A program made the position numbers and the translations under genes. DNA of 64,000 bases from Anabaena minutissima FACHB-250 (GTDB lineage Bacteria; Cyanobacteriota; Cyanobacteriia; Cyanobacteriales; Nostocaceae): contig NZ_JACJRG010000027.1 in the NCBI RefSeq assembly GCF_014697125.1, positions 16,456 to 80,455 on the forward strand, given 5' to 3'. Below the pieces are notes generated by a model. The model saw nothing but the letters and a program-made list of their open reading frames with translations, did no database searches and had not been told where the DNA came from. Shown one piece after another: positions 26,485 to 35,017 of this stretch (positions are counted from its first letter, which is position 1; every line of letters begins with the position of its first letter).

Positions 26485-27018
26485 CTATTCCAGGTTTGCT
26501 TGCACATCTATCCAAAATTCTGTGGCACTTTCTCGCCAAGTTTCACTAAATCCAAAGGCTACAGCCGGGTGAACTGGTGGTTTTGGTTTAGTCCGCAACT
26601 GCATACCCACCTCAACCGGAGTGCGGTCGCCTTTTCGAGAGTTACACCTTTCACAAGCTGCAACCACGTTATCCCAAGTGTGAGAACCACCCCTAGAACG
26701 GGGAATCACATGGTCTAGTGTTAAACGCTTATTGCTACCGCAATATTGGCAACTGTGATGGTCTCTACGCATAACCTCCCGCCGATTCACAGGGGGAACT
26801 TTCCATGTCCGTTCAATCGCAGCAATTTTTAGGCGAATATATTTTGGGACATCAACTATCAAGCTGGGTGAGTGAACTCGCCACCCACCTTCTGTAGAAC
26901 CAAGCAAAGGTTCGGCTTTATTGGTAATTAACAGCACAATAGCCCGTTTAATATTAACCCGGCACAATGGTAAGTAGTTTTGCGAAAAAACCACCACGAA
27001 TTGCTCTAATCTTGGCAT
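26485..27018 (-). CDS. HNH endonuclease family protein
   Basis: This 177-residue protein carries an HNH (beta-beta-alpha metal) domain: CQYCGS, LTLDHVIPRSRGG, WDNVVAACERCNSRKGDRTP. The two CxxC pairs bind a structural zinc, and the H of DHV and N of WDN are the nuclease residues. The N-terminal region VVVFSQNYLPLCRVNIKRAIVLLITNKAEPL matches the cyanobacterial HNH family also found in other bacteria next to restriction or repair genes. I start at the ATG at 27018 (MPRLEQF); a further upstream ATG at 27051 would read through a dispersed 'gcgttagcgtagctt' repeat. It is the first gene of a two-gene operon. Confidence 0.88.
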   Translation of the reverse strand: MPRLEQFVVVFSQNYLPLCRVNIKRAIVLLITNKAEPLLGSTEGGWRVHSPSLIVDVPKYIRLKIAAIERTWKVPPVNRREVMRRDHHSCQYCGSNKRLTLDHVIPRSRGGSHTWDNVVAACERCNSRKGDRTPVEVGMQLRTKPKPPVHPAVAFGFSETWRESATEFWIDVQANLE

Positions 27019-27067
27019 CGCGTTAGCGTAGCTTATCGAAGATGTCGCCACAGCTTCACTCCTTAAT

Positions 27068-27103
27068 AAAAAACCCCCGCTTCTGATTTAGGTGAGGCGG
27101 GGG
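27068..27103 (-). terminator. Intrinsic terminator upstream of the HNH gene
   Basis: CCCCCGC at 27074-27080 pairs with GCGGGGG at 27097-27103. On the minus strand the stem is followed by TTTTTTATTA. It separates the small leftward gene at 27133-27381 from the HNH operon. Confidence 0.85.
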
Positions 27104-27132
27104 TAAAAATTTGACCATCATTTTGTTTGGTC

Positions 27133-27381
27133 TTACCTTGGTACAGCATTTCTCCATCTGTACCTCCCGCTTGTTACATCTAGTTGTGGTTTGGCATTCA
27201 GCCCATCCATGCTGAAATATCTAAAATCATGATTTTCCTCTGTGATTTGCTCATGCTTGTGGCTACCATCGCCCATAAATAAATACTCCACGCCCACAGC
27301 ACCTGATTCCCAACTAATGCGATAGTTAGTTGCGCTCCAGAAAGTAGAGATGGGGTAAATGGCTTTCACAGAAAATTTCAC
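27133..27381 (-). CDS. Small hypothetical protein
   Basis: This 82-residue frame starts at GTG 27381 (MKFSVKAIYPISTFW) and ends just before a strong leftward terminator, which supports it as a real gene. It is rich in aromatic and polar residues (GVEYLFMGDGSHKHEQITEENHDFRYF) with no membrane segment. I cannot assign a family. It is divergent from the ribbon-helix-helix gene. Confidence 0.55.
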   Translation of the reverse strand: MKFSVKAIYPISTFWSATNYRISWESGAVGVEYLFMGDGSHKHEQITEENHDFRYFSMDGLNAKPQLDVTSGRYRWRNAVPR

Positions 27382-27452
27382 CTATTGAACATTTCTTTAA
27401 ACATACTACACTTGTATTACTATCCTGTCCATACTTTAAAGGAGAAAAATTC

Positions 27453-27788
27453 ATGCACACAATTACTCGCACCCCAACTACCGATATGGAAGTTACTAGC
27501 ATTCGCTTGGAGCGAGAACTTAAAGAGAAACTCAAAGAAATCGCAGGCAATCAGGGGTATCAAGCTCTCATCCGCGATATTCTCTGGAATTATGTACAGC
27601 AAAAATCTGGCGAGTGGAAACCGCGATTTTCAAGAGCCGATATTCGCGCTAGTATAGCCGCCACCGCTCAACAAGAAGAACGTTGTGTACTCACAGGTCA
27701 ACTCATTCAACCCCAACAACCCATGTTATTAGGACTAACCAAAAACGGCGATATGGTTCCTCTCGCTGTCGAGAGTCTAGCCGGATAG
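27453..27788 (+). CDS. Ribbon-helix-helix DNA-binding-like protein
   Basis: The 111 residues begin with a ribbon-helix-helix-like region, EVTSIRLERELKEKLKEIAG then YQALIRDILWNYV, typical of CopG/MetJ-type regulators. The C-terminal half (RADIRASIAATAQQEERCVLTGQ...) is unknown. AAAGGAG lies nine bases before the ATG. No toxin gene is adjacent, so an antitoxin role is not supported. A strong terminator closes the unit. Confidence 0.8.
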   Translation: MHTITRTPTTDMEVTSIRLERELKEKLKEIAGNQGYQALIRDILWNYVQQKSGEWKPRFSRADIRASIAATAQQEERCVLTGQLIQPQQPMLLGLTKNGDMVPLAVESLAG

Positions 27789-27800
27789 TCTGCTATGCAG

Positions 27801-27857
27801 GTGAATACAGCTTAGTTGCTGCTTGATAAGCTACTAGGTTGTATTCATCACTTTTTT
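27801..27857 (+). terminator. Terminator of the ribbon-helix-helix gene
   Basis: GTGAATACA at 27801-27809 pairs with TGTATTCATCAC at 27840-27851 with one bulge, followed by TTTTTT. It lies 12 bases after the stop codon. Confidence 0.75.
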
Positions 27858-28671
27858 ATTAGAAAATTTCTATGTTTATTGCTTGACAAATAAATAATTT
27901 TAATTTAATTAGGTTAAACACTATAAGTAGAACGACTTGAAAAAACCAAACTATGTTAAGTAATGTTAAAAAACTAGGATTGAGTTCGTAGTAAGGACTT
28001 TAGTCCTTTTTTGTTCCCTGCGGGACGCTGCGCGAACGCGGAGCGTCCCGCAGGGAACGGAGAGAACGCAGAGAGAACTAAAGTTCTTACTACAAACCTT
28101 TAATTATTTACCCTGTTCTACTTAGTAACCTGCTTTAATTTTCCTACTTAATTTGAATAGACAGGGAATAGGGAATCAGCCTTTTTGTGTAGGGGTAGTT
28201 TTAAAAATTGGACACAACAAAAAACCTTTTCCCCTCTCCTAACGCCCTATTCCTTCACTTCACCCAACAATTGTGGAGTGCTAAATTCCCAGATAAGCTT
28301 TTTTACAAGCTATCTTACTTAGAAATTTGCGTCGCAACAGTAGTAATGCGGTGAATACATATGAAGTTCTGGTTTGAAATCTAGAGATATCACGGTTTAT
28401 GTATAGTTCCCAACAAGATATCTTAAGGCAAAAGTTATTGATGAATACTAGACCATCTACTTAAACATAAGTTAGATTAAGTATTCTCGAAAGTTTTGAG
28501 TCTTTCAATAATCATGTATAAATTTTCTTAATATACTGATAATTTGCTCATCTGCAAAATAAAGGGGCTATAACAGAATGATAGAAAATCTTGAAGGAAG
28601 ATTTGCCATCCATCCGGTATAGCCACACAAATAACGGTGAATAATATGCCAAAAAGTTGGGTGCAAGCACA
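27858..28671. other. Spacer holding a large composite palindrome
   Basis: Apart from the palindrome at 27984-28097 I see no gene in these 814 bases. The promoter of the sensor kinase-like gene should lie in the AT-rich part after 28400. Confidence 0.6.
27984..28097. repeat. Nested palindrome, GTAGTAAGGACTTTAGT family
   Basis: Outer 21-base arms (27984-28004 and 28077-28097) pair with two mismatches. Inside them is a perfect 17-bp GC-rich stem, GTTCCCTGCGGGACGCT at 28013-28029 with its complement at 28042-28058. The outer arm motif recurs at 31529-31560 and, degraded, at 49927-49950. It looks like one dispersed repeat inserted in another. Confidence 0.8.
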
Positions 28672-30711
28672 ATGGGGTCATTATTCAAGAACAAATCAGG
28701 AATGAAAAAGCATTTACTAGTGTCACTACAACGCCCCGATGACCCAGAGAGACTCAAACCATACCCAGTCAAACTGATGCAGCATCAGGAAGAAACATCC
28801 CACAAGTTAGCACAAAAGATTAATCACATCATTGCTAGCAGTCCATCGACAGCATTGATGCTGCCAGAAATTGCCAAATGGATAGGAATGTCCACCAATG
28901 TAGATTGTTGCTGCTTAGTTACGGTGACGAGTGAGGACTCAACCGAAGCAACGACCGCTAGTTGGTGTTCGGATGAATATCTAGGAATGCCCCAGCCAGA
29001 TGAACTATTCTCTGTTGAACAGTTAGTGCTGCAATGTGCTAATGAACCCTTCACGATTGAGGATATTGCCACAATTCGTAATAGTTTAGCGATTGGGTGT
29101 CAACAGTTACCATTACCTATCAAAGCGGTGTTAGCAATTCCTACCCGCTTTGGCAACAAAAATAATGGTGTAATAAATCTGATTCAATTCCAATCTTATG
29201 ATTGGGGGAATTCAGAAAAACAAATTCTTAACACGATCGCCTCATCCTGTGCGATCGCTTTTTCCCAAGTCACCCAAGCACAGTTAATTTCCACCCAGCA
29301 GCAATATCTACAAAAAAGCAATCAGCATCAAAGCCTGATCAAGCAATTAACTATACTTAGTCGCAGTAACTTGGAGTTAAATCAAATGCTCCAACTCGCC
29401 ATAGCATCTACTGCTGAATCTTTACAAGCAGACAGGGGTTTATTAATCCTCCTCAAATATACAGATCCATTATTTAGAACTCGCACTAAAAAACAAATTC
29501 CTCAAGCTAAAGCCGATGTTGTTGGTGAATGGTGTAGGGACAATACCAGTCAAACAGAATCTTTAAATCAATCTTTTGCTTTGGCAGATTGTGCTTTGTG
29601 TCAGCGAGCTTTTCTGGAGGGGGGCAAGCCACTGATCATCAATGACTACACGGATTTACAAGATACTACAACTGTTGCCCCACTATTTGCGATTACAGAA
29701 TTGCCATCTGTGCTGTTAATGCCGTTAGAAAATCAAGGTAGAATTTTAGGTTTTTTAGTGCTACAGCAAGCAGTAGCTCGTGAATGGCAACTAGCAGAAT
29801 TAAACTTGGTCGAAATGGTCTGCGCTCAAGTCAGCAATGCCATTATTCAGTCAAAAACACTACGACAAGTCCAGACTTTAGTCGATGAGCGCACCGCCAA
29901 ACTGCAAACCAGCCTGGAACTACAGGCCAAACTGCATGAAAGAACACGGCAATATGTAGACCAATTGCGGGAATTGAGTCGGCTCAAAGATGAGTTTATG
30001 AGCAACATCAGCGATCGCCTCCGCCACCCCCTGACAAATATGATGATGTCTATCAATAATTTGCGTTTGCCAGGGATCACAGCCGAACGCCAAGACAGAT
30101 ACTTAGATATTCTCGAAAAAGAATGTTCTAAAGAAATCAACTTAATTAATGACTTGCTCACTCTGCAAAAACTAGAGACACAGCAAGAACCACCACACTA
30201 TGAAAATATTCATGTCAACACCAGAATTCAAGAACTAAGCAGTTCTTTAAGCGCAAAACTGGTAGAGAAAGGCTTAAGTATAAATTTAGATATACCAGAG
30301 CAACCGTTAAAACTCCAAACCGAACTGGAGAGTTTTGACAGAATTCTGCATGAGTTATTAAATAATGCGTATACATACTCAGAGCGGGATACTATTATTC
30401 ACCTGCACGCCAGTCACCAAGTTAATCAGTTAGTAGATCAAGTTATGATCAAAGTGACTAATACAGGACGTGGCATCTCCCAAGAAGAAGCAACCTATAT
30501 CTTTGATAGGTTTCGTCGCGGTAGAGGAGGTCGTTGGACACCAGGTAATGGCTTAGGACTCGCTTTAGTGAAATCCTTAGTGCAGCATTTAAATGGAGCG
30601 ATCGCAGTTGAGAGTAAGCCCATACCTGATTCTCAACTCAGTGAAATCTGTTTCACCCTGACTCTGCCCCAATTTTCTGACGAGAACACACCATATTCTG
30701 AAAGTGACTAA
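28672..30711 (+). CDS. GAF-domain sensor histidine kinase-like protein with altered H-box
   Basis: The product (about 679 residues) has two GAF-like regions (about residues 50-200 and 220-400), a coiled linker (DERTAKLQTSLELQAKL), a dimerisation helix pair and a HATPase_c domain. The ATPase boxes are present: LHELLNNAY (N box), VTNTGRGI, IFDRFRRG and GNGLGLALVK. The H-box reads NISDRLRHPLTNM, where the usual phospho-accepting His (SHELRTPL) is Asp448, although a His lies four residues on. The start is unclear: ATG 28672 is used here, TTG 28657 and ATG 28702 are alternatives. The stop overlaps the SRPBCC gene start by eight bases, so the two are coupled. Confidence 0.88.
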   Translation: MGSLFKNKSGMKKHLLVSLQRPDDPERLKPYPVKLMQHQEETSHKLAQKINHIIASSPSTALMLPEIAKWIGMSTNVDCCCLVTVTSEDSTEATTASWCSDEYLGMPQPDELFSVEQLVLQCANEPFTIEDIATIRNSLAIGCQQLPLPIKAVLAIPTRFGNKNNGVINLIQFQSYDWGNSEKQILNTIASSCAIAFSQVTQAQLISTQQQYLQKSNQHQSLIKQLTILSRSNLELNQMLQLAIASTAESLQADRGLLILLKYTDPLFRTRTKKQIPQAKADVVGEWCRDNTSQTESLNQSFALADCALCQRAFLEGGKPLIINDYTDLQDTTTVAPLFAITELPSVLLMPLENQGRILGFLVLQQAVAREWQLAELNLVEMVCAQVSNAIIQSKTLRQVQTLVDERTAKLQTSLELQAKLHERTRQYVDQLRELSRLKDEFMSNISDRLRHPLTNMMMSINNLRLPGITAERQDRYLDILEKECSKEINLINDLLTLQKLETQQEPPHYENIHVNTRIQELSSSLSAKLVEKGLSINLDIPEQPLKLQTELESFDRILHELLNNAYTYSERDTIIHLHASHQVNQLVDQVMIKVTNTGRGISQEEATYIFDRFRRGRGGRWTPGNGLGLALVKSLVQHLNGAIAVESKPIPDSQLSEICFTLTLPQFSDENTPYSESD

Positions 30712-31291
30712 CCAACAAACAAGCACAGAGGACTTTGAACTCGATCCCAATCTTGATCCTGACTTGGGTTTGGTTGCGGATACAGCTAACTTACCCCCAG
30801 TAGAAGTCCAAATCGCCAAAGTCGCCGAGCGACAACGACAAATTACGGCTAAAGTTCAAATTCCCCATCCAGTAGAACGAGTCTGGAAGGTATTAACAGA
30901 TTATGAAGCCTTGACTGATTTCATTCCCAACCTAGCCAAAAGCAGTCTCTTAGAGCATCCTGATGGTGGGATTAGACTCGAACAAATCGGCTCTCAGCGT
31001 TTACTCAATTTCAACTTTTGCGCCCGTGTAGTCCTAGACTTGGAAGAATCTTTCCCCAAAGAAATCAACTTCCAAATGGTAGAGGGAGATTTTAAAGGCT
31101 TTTCTGGTTATTGGTGTTTAGAGCCTTATGTCCTTGATCAACTAATCGGCACTAATCTCTGCTACAGCATTGAAATTTGGCCAAAATTGACTATGCCGAT
31201 CACAATTATTGAACGTCGCCTCAGCAATGATCTCAAATCCAATTTGCTGGCGATTTACCAGCGAGTCAATTACCTAGCAAATCAAAAGTAA
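30704..31291 (+). CDS. SRPBCC (START-like) family protein
   Basis: This 195-residue protein has the helix-grip fold of the polyketide cyclase/START-like superfamily: ITAKVQIPHPVERVWKVLTDYEALTDFIPNL (in parts), then VVLDLEESFPKEINFQMVEGDFKGFSGYW. Such proteins bind a hydrophobic ligand. It starts at GTG 30704 inside the end of the sensor gene (GTGACTAA overlap), so expression is coupled. The N-terminal 35 residues are acidic and probably disordered. The ligand is unknown. Confidence 0.9.
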   Translation: MTNQQTSTEDFELDPNLDPDLGLVADTANLPPVEVQIAKVAERQRQITAKVQIPHPVERVWKVLTDYEALTDFIPNLAKSSLLEHPDGGIRLEQIGSQRLLNFNFCARVVLDLEESFPKEINFQMVEGDFKGFSGYWCLEPYVLDQLIGTNLCYSIEIWPKLTMPITIIERRLSNDLKSNLLAIYQRVNYLANQK

Positions 31292-31304
31292 CTATAAAGA
31301 TTAA

Positions 31305-31332
31305 GTTCCTACAGATAGATTTCTGTAGGAAC
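31305..31332. terminator. Hairpin after the SRPBCC gene
   Basis: GTTCCTACAGA pairs perfectly with TCTGTAGGAAC. It lies 14 bases after the stop of the SRPBCC gene and before the convergent tRNA-Glu, and is followed by TAGTTCTTAAA; it could stop transcription in either direction. Confidence 0.65.
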
Positions 31333-31381
31333 TAGTTCTTAAATATAGATGAGACTTTTTAATCTCTTTTAATTTAATCAG

Positions 31382-31454
31382 TACCCCCAGGGGAATTCGA
31401 ATCCCCGTTACCTCCGTGAAAGGGAGGTGTCCTAGGCCTCTAGACGATGGGGGC
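31382..31454 (-). tRNA. trnE-UUC: tRNA-Glu (UUC)
   Basis: On the minus strand GCCCCCATCGTCTAGAGGCC starts a full cloverleaf. The anticodon stem-loop is CCTCCCTTTCACGGAGG with anticodon TTC, and the T-arm is CGGGGATTCGAATCCCC. The acceptor arm has the G1-U72 wobble typical of cyanobacterial and plastid tRNA-Glu. Besides protein synthesis, this tRNA supplies glutamate for 5-aminolevulinate and so for chlorophyll and haem. Confidence 0.98.
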
Positions 31455-31535
31455 ATCAACCTCAGACCTTTTATAAATTAACGGATTTTCCCGATGATGT
31501 CAATAGATTTGGCAAAAAAAATTTTTAAGTTCGTA

Positions 31536-31560
31536 GGAAGGACTTTAGTCCTTCCTTTTT
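31536..31560 (+). terminator. Dispersed hairpin GGAAGGACT-TT-AGTCCTTCC with T-run
   Basis: A perfect 9-bp stem is followed by TTTTT, as in an intrinsic terminator. The same GGACTTTAGTCC core occurs at 27994-28006, so it is probably a mobile or dispersed terminator-like repeat. No rightward gene ends nearby. Confidence 0.6.
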
Positions 31561-31886
31561 CAGCAATTTAGCCTACCCTGTTAGACACTTAACTCCAAAC
31601 CCTTTTTCCTCTAGTACATAGTGAACATCTTCCAAAAGGCAAATTATTCACATCTGTCAACAGGTGTATTTTTTTTAGTGTTTAATACTCAGAAAGTTAT
31701 GCTGATTGTTGGCAACTTGCCATACTCACTCGCCAATATAGCGAGAAATAGAGTATTGTGAAAAACTACGTATGAAAAAAACTCTGAAGTTCACAAAAAA
31801 TCAATGGTCTAATGTTGTACCCTGTAAAGGGAATCTTCATTATTCTTTACAAAAGATTTTGCAATACATCGCTCAAAATCCATAGC

Positions 31887-33806
31887 ATGGAAGCATCTTT
31901 TGAAGTCACCCTCCAGATGGTGATCACCGTCGTTGCAGGTATTAGCGCGCAAGTATTGGCGGCATATTTTCGTGTACCCAGCATCGTCCTATTACTCCTC
32001 GTGGGTATTTTCCTCGGTTCTGATGGGATTGGGCTATTACATCCCCAGTTACTCGGCACAGGACTGGAAGTGATTGTGGCCTTAGCAACGGCAATTATTC
32101 TATTTGAAGGTGGACTAAACCTAGATTTGCGAGAGTTGGGTAGAGTTTCTCTAAGCCTACAACTGCTTGTCACCTTGGGGACACTGGTAACGTTGATTGG
32201 TGGGAGCATGGCGGCTCATTGGTTGGGTGAGTTTCCTTGGAATATAGCTTTTCTTTACGCTTCTATTGTCGTGGTGACAGGGCCAACAGTGGTTGGCCCC
32301 TTACTCAAACAAATCAATGTAGATCGACAAGTAGCAACACTGCTCGAAGGGGAAGGTGTATTAATCGATCCAGTTGGCGCAATTCTCGCCTTTGTGGTGC
32401 TGGATACCATCGTTAATGGTGACGGTGATCCTATCAATGCCATTGTCGGGTTAGTCATGCGCCTTGGTGTTGGTGCGGCAATCGGTGCTGTTGGTGGTTA
32501 TGTGATGAGCTTGATTTTCAAACGCGCCAATTTTTTGTCCTTCGAGTTAAAAAACCTTGTGGTTTTGGCGGTGCTATGGGGTTTGTTTACCCTAGCGCAG
32601 ATGATTCGCACCGAATCAGGAGTGATGACTACAGTAGTTGCCGGGGCAGTATTTGCTAACTCCTCTGTGCCAGAGGAACGACTGTTGCGTAGCTTCAAAG
32701 GTCAACTGACCATTTTAAGTGTTTCTGTACTCTTTATTCTGCTAGCGGCTGATTTATCCATTGCCAGTGTGCTGGCTTTGGGTTGGGGTAGTTTATTTAC
32801 CGTTTTGGTGTTGATGTTTGTTGTTCGCCCCATTAATATCCTGTTGTGTACTGGGAACAGTGACTTAAACTGGCGACAAAAGTTATTTTTAAGCTGGGTT
32901 GCGCCTAGAGGTATTGTTTCTGCTTCGGTCGCTTCCTTGTTTGCGATTTTGTTGACCAAACATGGAATTAATGGTGGTGATGCAATTAAAGCTTTGGTCT
33001 TCCTAACAATTATCATGACAGTGGTTTGTCAAGGATTGACTGCTGGCTGGGTTGCTAGATGTCTACAAATCACCTCTCAAGAAGCTAAAGGTGCGGTAAT
33101 TGTCGGTTGTAATCCCTTAAGTCTATTAATTGCCCGATTCTTTCAAGAACGGGGGGAAAATGTTGTACTCATCGATACTGAACCAGAATTTTTAGCTCAA
33201 GCTGAAGCTCAAAATATCAGGGTAATTGCTAGCAGTGCGCTGGATGCTGAGGTGTTGGAAGAAGCAGGACTAGCTTCGATGGGGACTTTCTTAGCGATGA
33301 CTAATAATGGCGAGGTAAATTTTGTTTTGGCGCAACGAGCCGCCGAGGAATTTAATCCCCCAAGGGTTTTAGCTGTTTTTCCCCGTGACCCCCAAGCCAA
33401 TAATTCTGCTAATAATAAAGTTAACCAAGCTTTTGTCTCGGATTTGGCAATTAAAACTTGGAATGAGTATCTCAATGATGGACGGGTGAAATTAGGGACA
33501 ACTACACTCAATAAAGCGGAATTTGCTACCCAAAAGGAACGTATCCAAGAAAAAATTCGGACTGGAGTTTTAGTCCCGTTGTTGGTAGAAAGAGAAGCAC
33601 GTCTCCAGATTACGCCAGCTAACCAAGAGTGGGAAGTAGGCGATCGCATTATCTACCTGTTGCATGACCCCAGACCGAACCTGTTAAAACGCTTATCTGG
33701 TGCTAGTCAGTCTACGCCTCTAGTTCTAGAAAAGTTACCGGAGTTGGAAGAACTACCTTTAACAAAATTGGCTCAACTTTCTGCTAGTGATGCACCTGCA
33801 AGTTGA
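31887..33806 (+). CDS. Monovalent cation:proton antiporter (CPA1) with RCK domain
   Basis: This 639-residue membrane protein exchanges Na+ or K+ for H+. I start at the ATG at 31887 (MEASFEVTLQMV); the open frame goes back to a TTG at 31812. About 12 membrane helices fill residues 8-390, including LFEGGLNLDL and VVTGPTVVGPLL, the CPA core motifs, and LEGEGVLIDPVGA with the ion-binding region. From about residue 395 there is a TrkA-N-like RCK domain (AVIVGCNPLSLLIARFFQERGENVVLID) and a TrkA-C-like end. The gene overlaps the convergent cytochrome b gene by 34 bases. Confidence 0.93.
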   Translation: MEASFEVTLQMVITVVAGISAQVLAAYFRVPSIVLLLLVGIFLGSDGIGLLHPQLLGTGLEVIVALATAIILFEGGLNLDLRELGRVSLSLQLLVTLGTLVTLIGGSMAAHWLGEFPWNIAFLYASIVVVTGPTVVGPLLKQINVDRQVATLLEGEGVLIDPVGAILAFVVLDTIVNGDGDPINAIVGLVMRLGVGAAIGAVGGYVMSLIFKRANFLSFELKNLVVLAVLWGLFTLAQMIRTESGVMTTVVAGAVFANSSVPEERLLRSFKGQLTILSVSVLFILLAADLSIASVLALGWGSLFTVLVLMFVVRPINILLCTGNSDLNWRQKLFLSWVAPRGIVSASVASLFAILLTKHGINGGDAIKALVFLTIIMTVVCQGLTAGWVARCLQITSQEAKGAVIVGCNPLSLLIARFFQERGENVVLIDTEPEFLAQAEAQNIRVIASSALDAEVLEEAGLASMGTFLAMTNNGEVNFVLAQRAAEEFNPPRVLAVFPRDPQANNSANNKVNQAFVSDLAIKTWNEYLNDGRVKLGTTTLNKAEFATQKERIQEKIRTGVLVPLLVEREARLQITPANQEWEVGDRIIYLLHDPRPNLLKRLSGASQSTPLVLEKLPELEELPLTKLAQLSASDAPAS

Positions 33807-34414
33807 ATTTTCTCCTCGGCTTGTTCTGCATACATTTGCTGTTCTTGCCACAATAAAGCTGCCAAATGCACCACAGCTAAAATAATTGCCCCTAGAGAAA
33901 TTATGTAGCTGTGCAGGGTGTATAAATGTTCAACAGTAATGCTGCTAATTGCTCCACCACCTGTAAGAATATCTCGCAGTTGTGAACCAATCACAGGAAT
34001 AGCTTGGATCTTGCCTAGCTCAATGTTAAACCGCCAGTAACCTTCTTGAGTCCAATCGAGGATCATGGCTGTCCAATCTAGCGCGATCGCACTCAAGGTA
34101 AATAAAATCCCACTTACCCAAGCAAATAGCCAACTCCGGCGAAATTGCCGTCCTAAAAACATGATGACAATCTGCACCAGAGCGATCGCAATCATCGCAT
34201 TACCTGCAATATCATGCGCTCTATGGAACAGCCAACCATAGGAAACCTCTGTATCAATCATTCTCAAAGAGTTATAAGCCCCGCCGGCTGTCGGTTCGTA
34301 ATAAAAAGACAACAAAATGCCAGTAGAGACATAAATCAGGCATAGAGAAAGAATTACGACCGATAATATCGTGGCGATTCGCCGCAAAATCCTATCAAAC
34401 TGGGTGCTTTGCAT
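33773..34414 (-). CDS. Divergent cytochrome b6-like protein (cytochrome b N-terminal domain)
   Basis: The 213 residues align along their whole length with cytochrome b6: TGILLSFYYEPT, GWLFHRAHDIAGN, WVSGILF, GYWRFNIELGKIQAIPVIGS and LHSYIISLGAIILAVVHLAALLW. Four membrane helices are predicted. Of the four haem-ligand histidines of cytochrome b6, three are present (H67, H168, H183), but the position 14 residues after H67 is Q81. So one of the two b-haem sites lacks a ligand. It is not next to a Rieske or subunit IV gene. It may serve another membrane electron-transfer complex; the partner is unknown. Confidence 0.88.
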   Translation of the reverse strand: MQSTQFDRILRRIATILSVVILSLCLIYVSTGILLSFYYEPTAGGAYNSLRMIDTEVSYGWLFHRAHDIAGNAMIAIALVQIVIMFLGRQFRRSWLFAWVSGILFTLSAIALDWTAMILDWTQEGYWRFNIELGKIQAIPVIGSQLRDILTGGGAISSITVEHLYTLHSYIISLGAIILAVVHLAALLWQEQQMYAEQAEEKIQLAGASLAES

Positions 34415-35017
34415 AGCTCACCCCTCCTAATTATTGGATTAATGATATATTTTTATTACAATTCTAACTAAGATTTATTAAAAATAATAACTAAAAATCA
34501 ATTTCTCTCTGTGCCTCTGTGCCTCTGTGCTAAAAGCCCTATGCTACCGTCACCTGTCTTTTTCAGAAGAAATAGCAAAACAGGCAACATTTCCTGATGT
34601 GGTAGCTATGGTAATATATCTCGGCTTGCCGATATTCATCACCACAGCTTGAGTTTTCTTTCGGAAGTGCAACTAGTGACTAATCTTTTGTTTTGAGCAA
34701 ATAGACTTATGCTCTTAGACTGATGCGATCGCCCTGACTAGTAACTACCCTATGCTTAAGCTGAAATGGTGCGGGATGGTGCAACGCATAACAATGGAAA
34801 TTTCTGAGTGAGCATTTCATTAACCAGCTCATCAGCCAGTGCAACCAAGAAAACGCGTGATAGCTTAAAAAATTAAAGAGTGGAAAAAGTTTCCATGATC
34901 GTGTTTTGCGCGTCAACATGGACAGCTATGATTTTTCCAAGGGACGCATTTATTACAATCAAGATAAAATTTCTTTGCTAGTCAACTGCAACCGAGCCGA
35001 GTGAACGATTAACAGCT
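34415..35017. other. Spacer with an 8-mer repeat
   Basis: These 603 bases separate the divergent cytochrome b and TonB-like genes. Apart from a CTCTGTGC tandem tract near 34505-34530 and a GCGATCGC at 34724-34731 I see nothing that marks a gene. Confidence 0.6.

Noticed and set aside
27453..27788. Ribbon-helix-helix protein as an antitoxin of a toxin-antitoxin pair
   Set aside because: No toxin-like gene is adjacent in the same direction; the unit ends in its own terminator.
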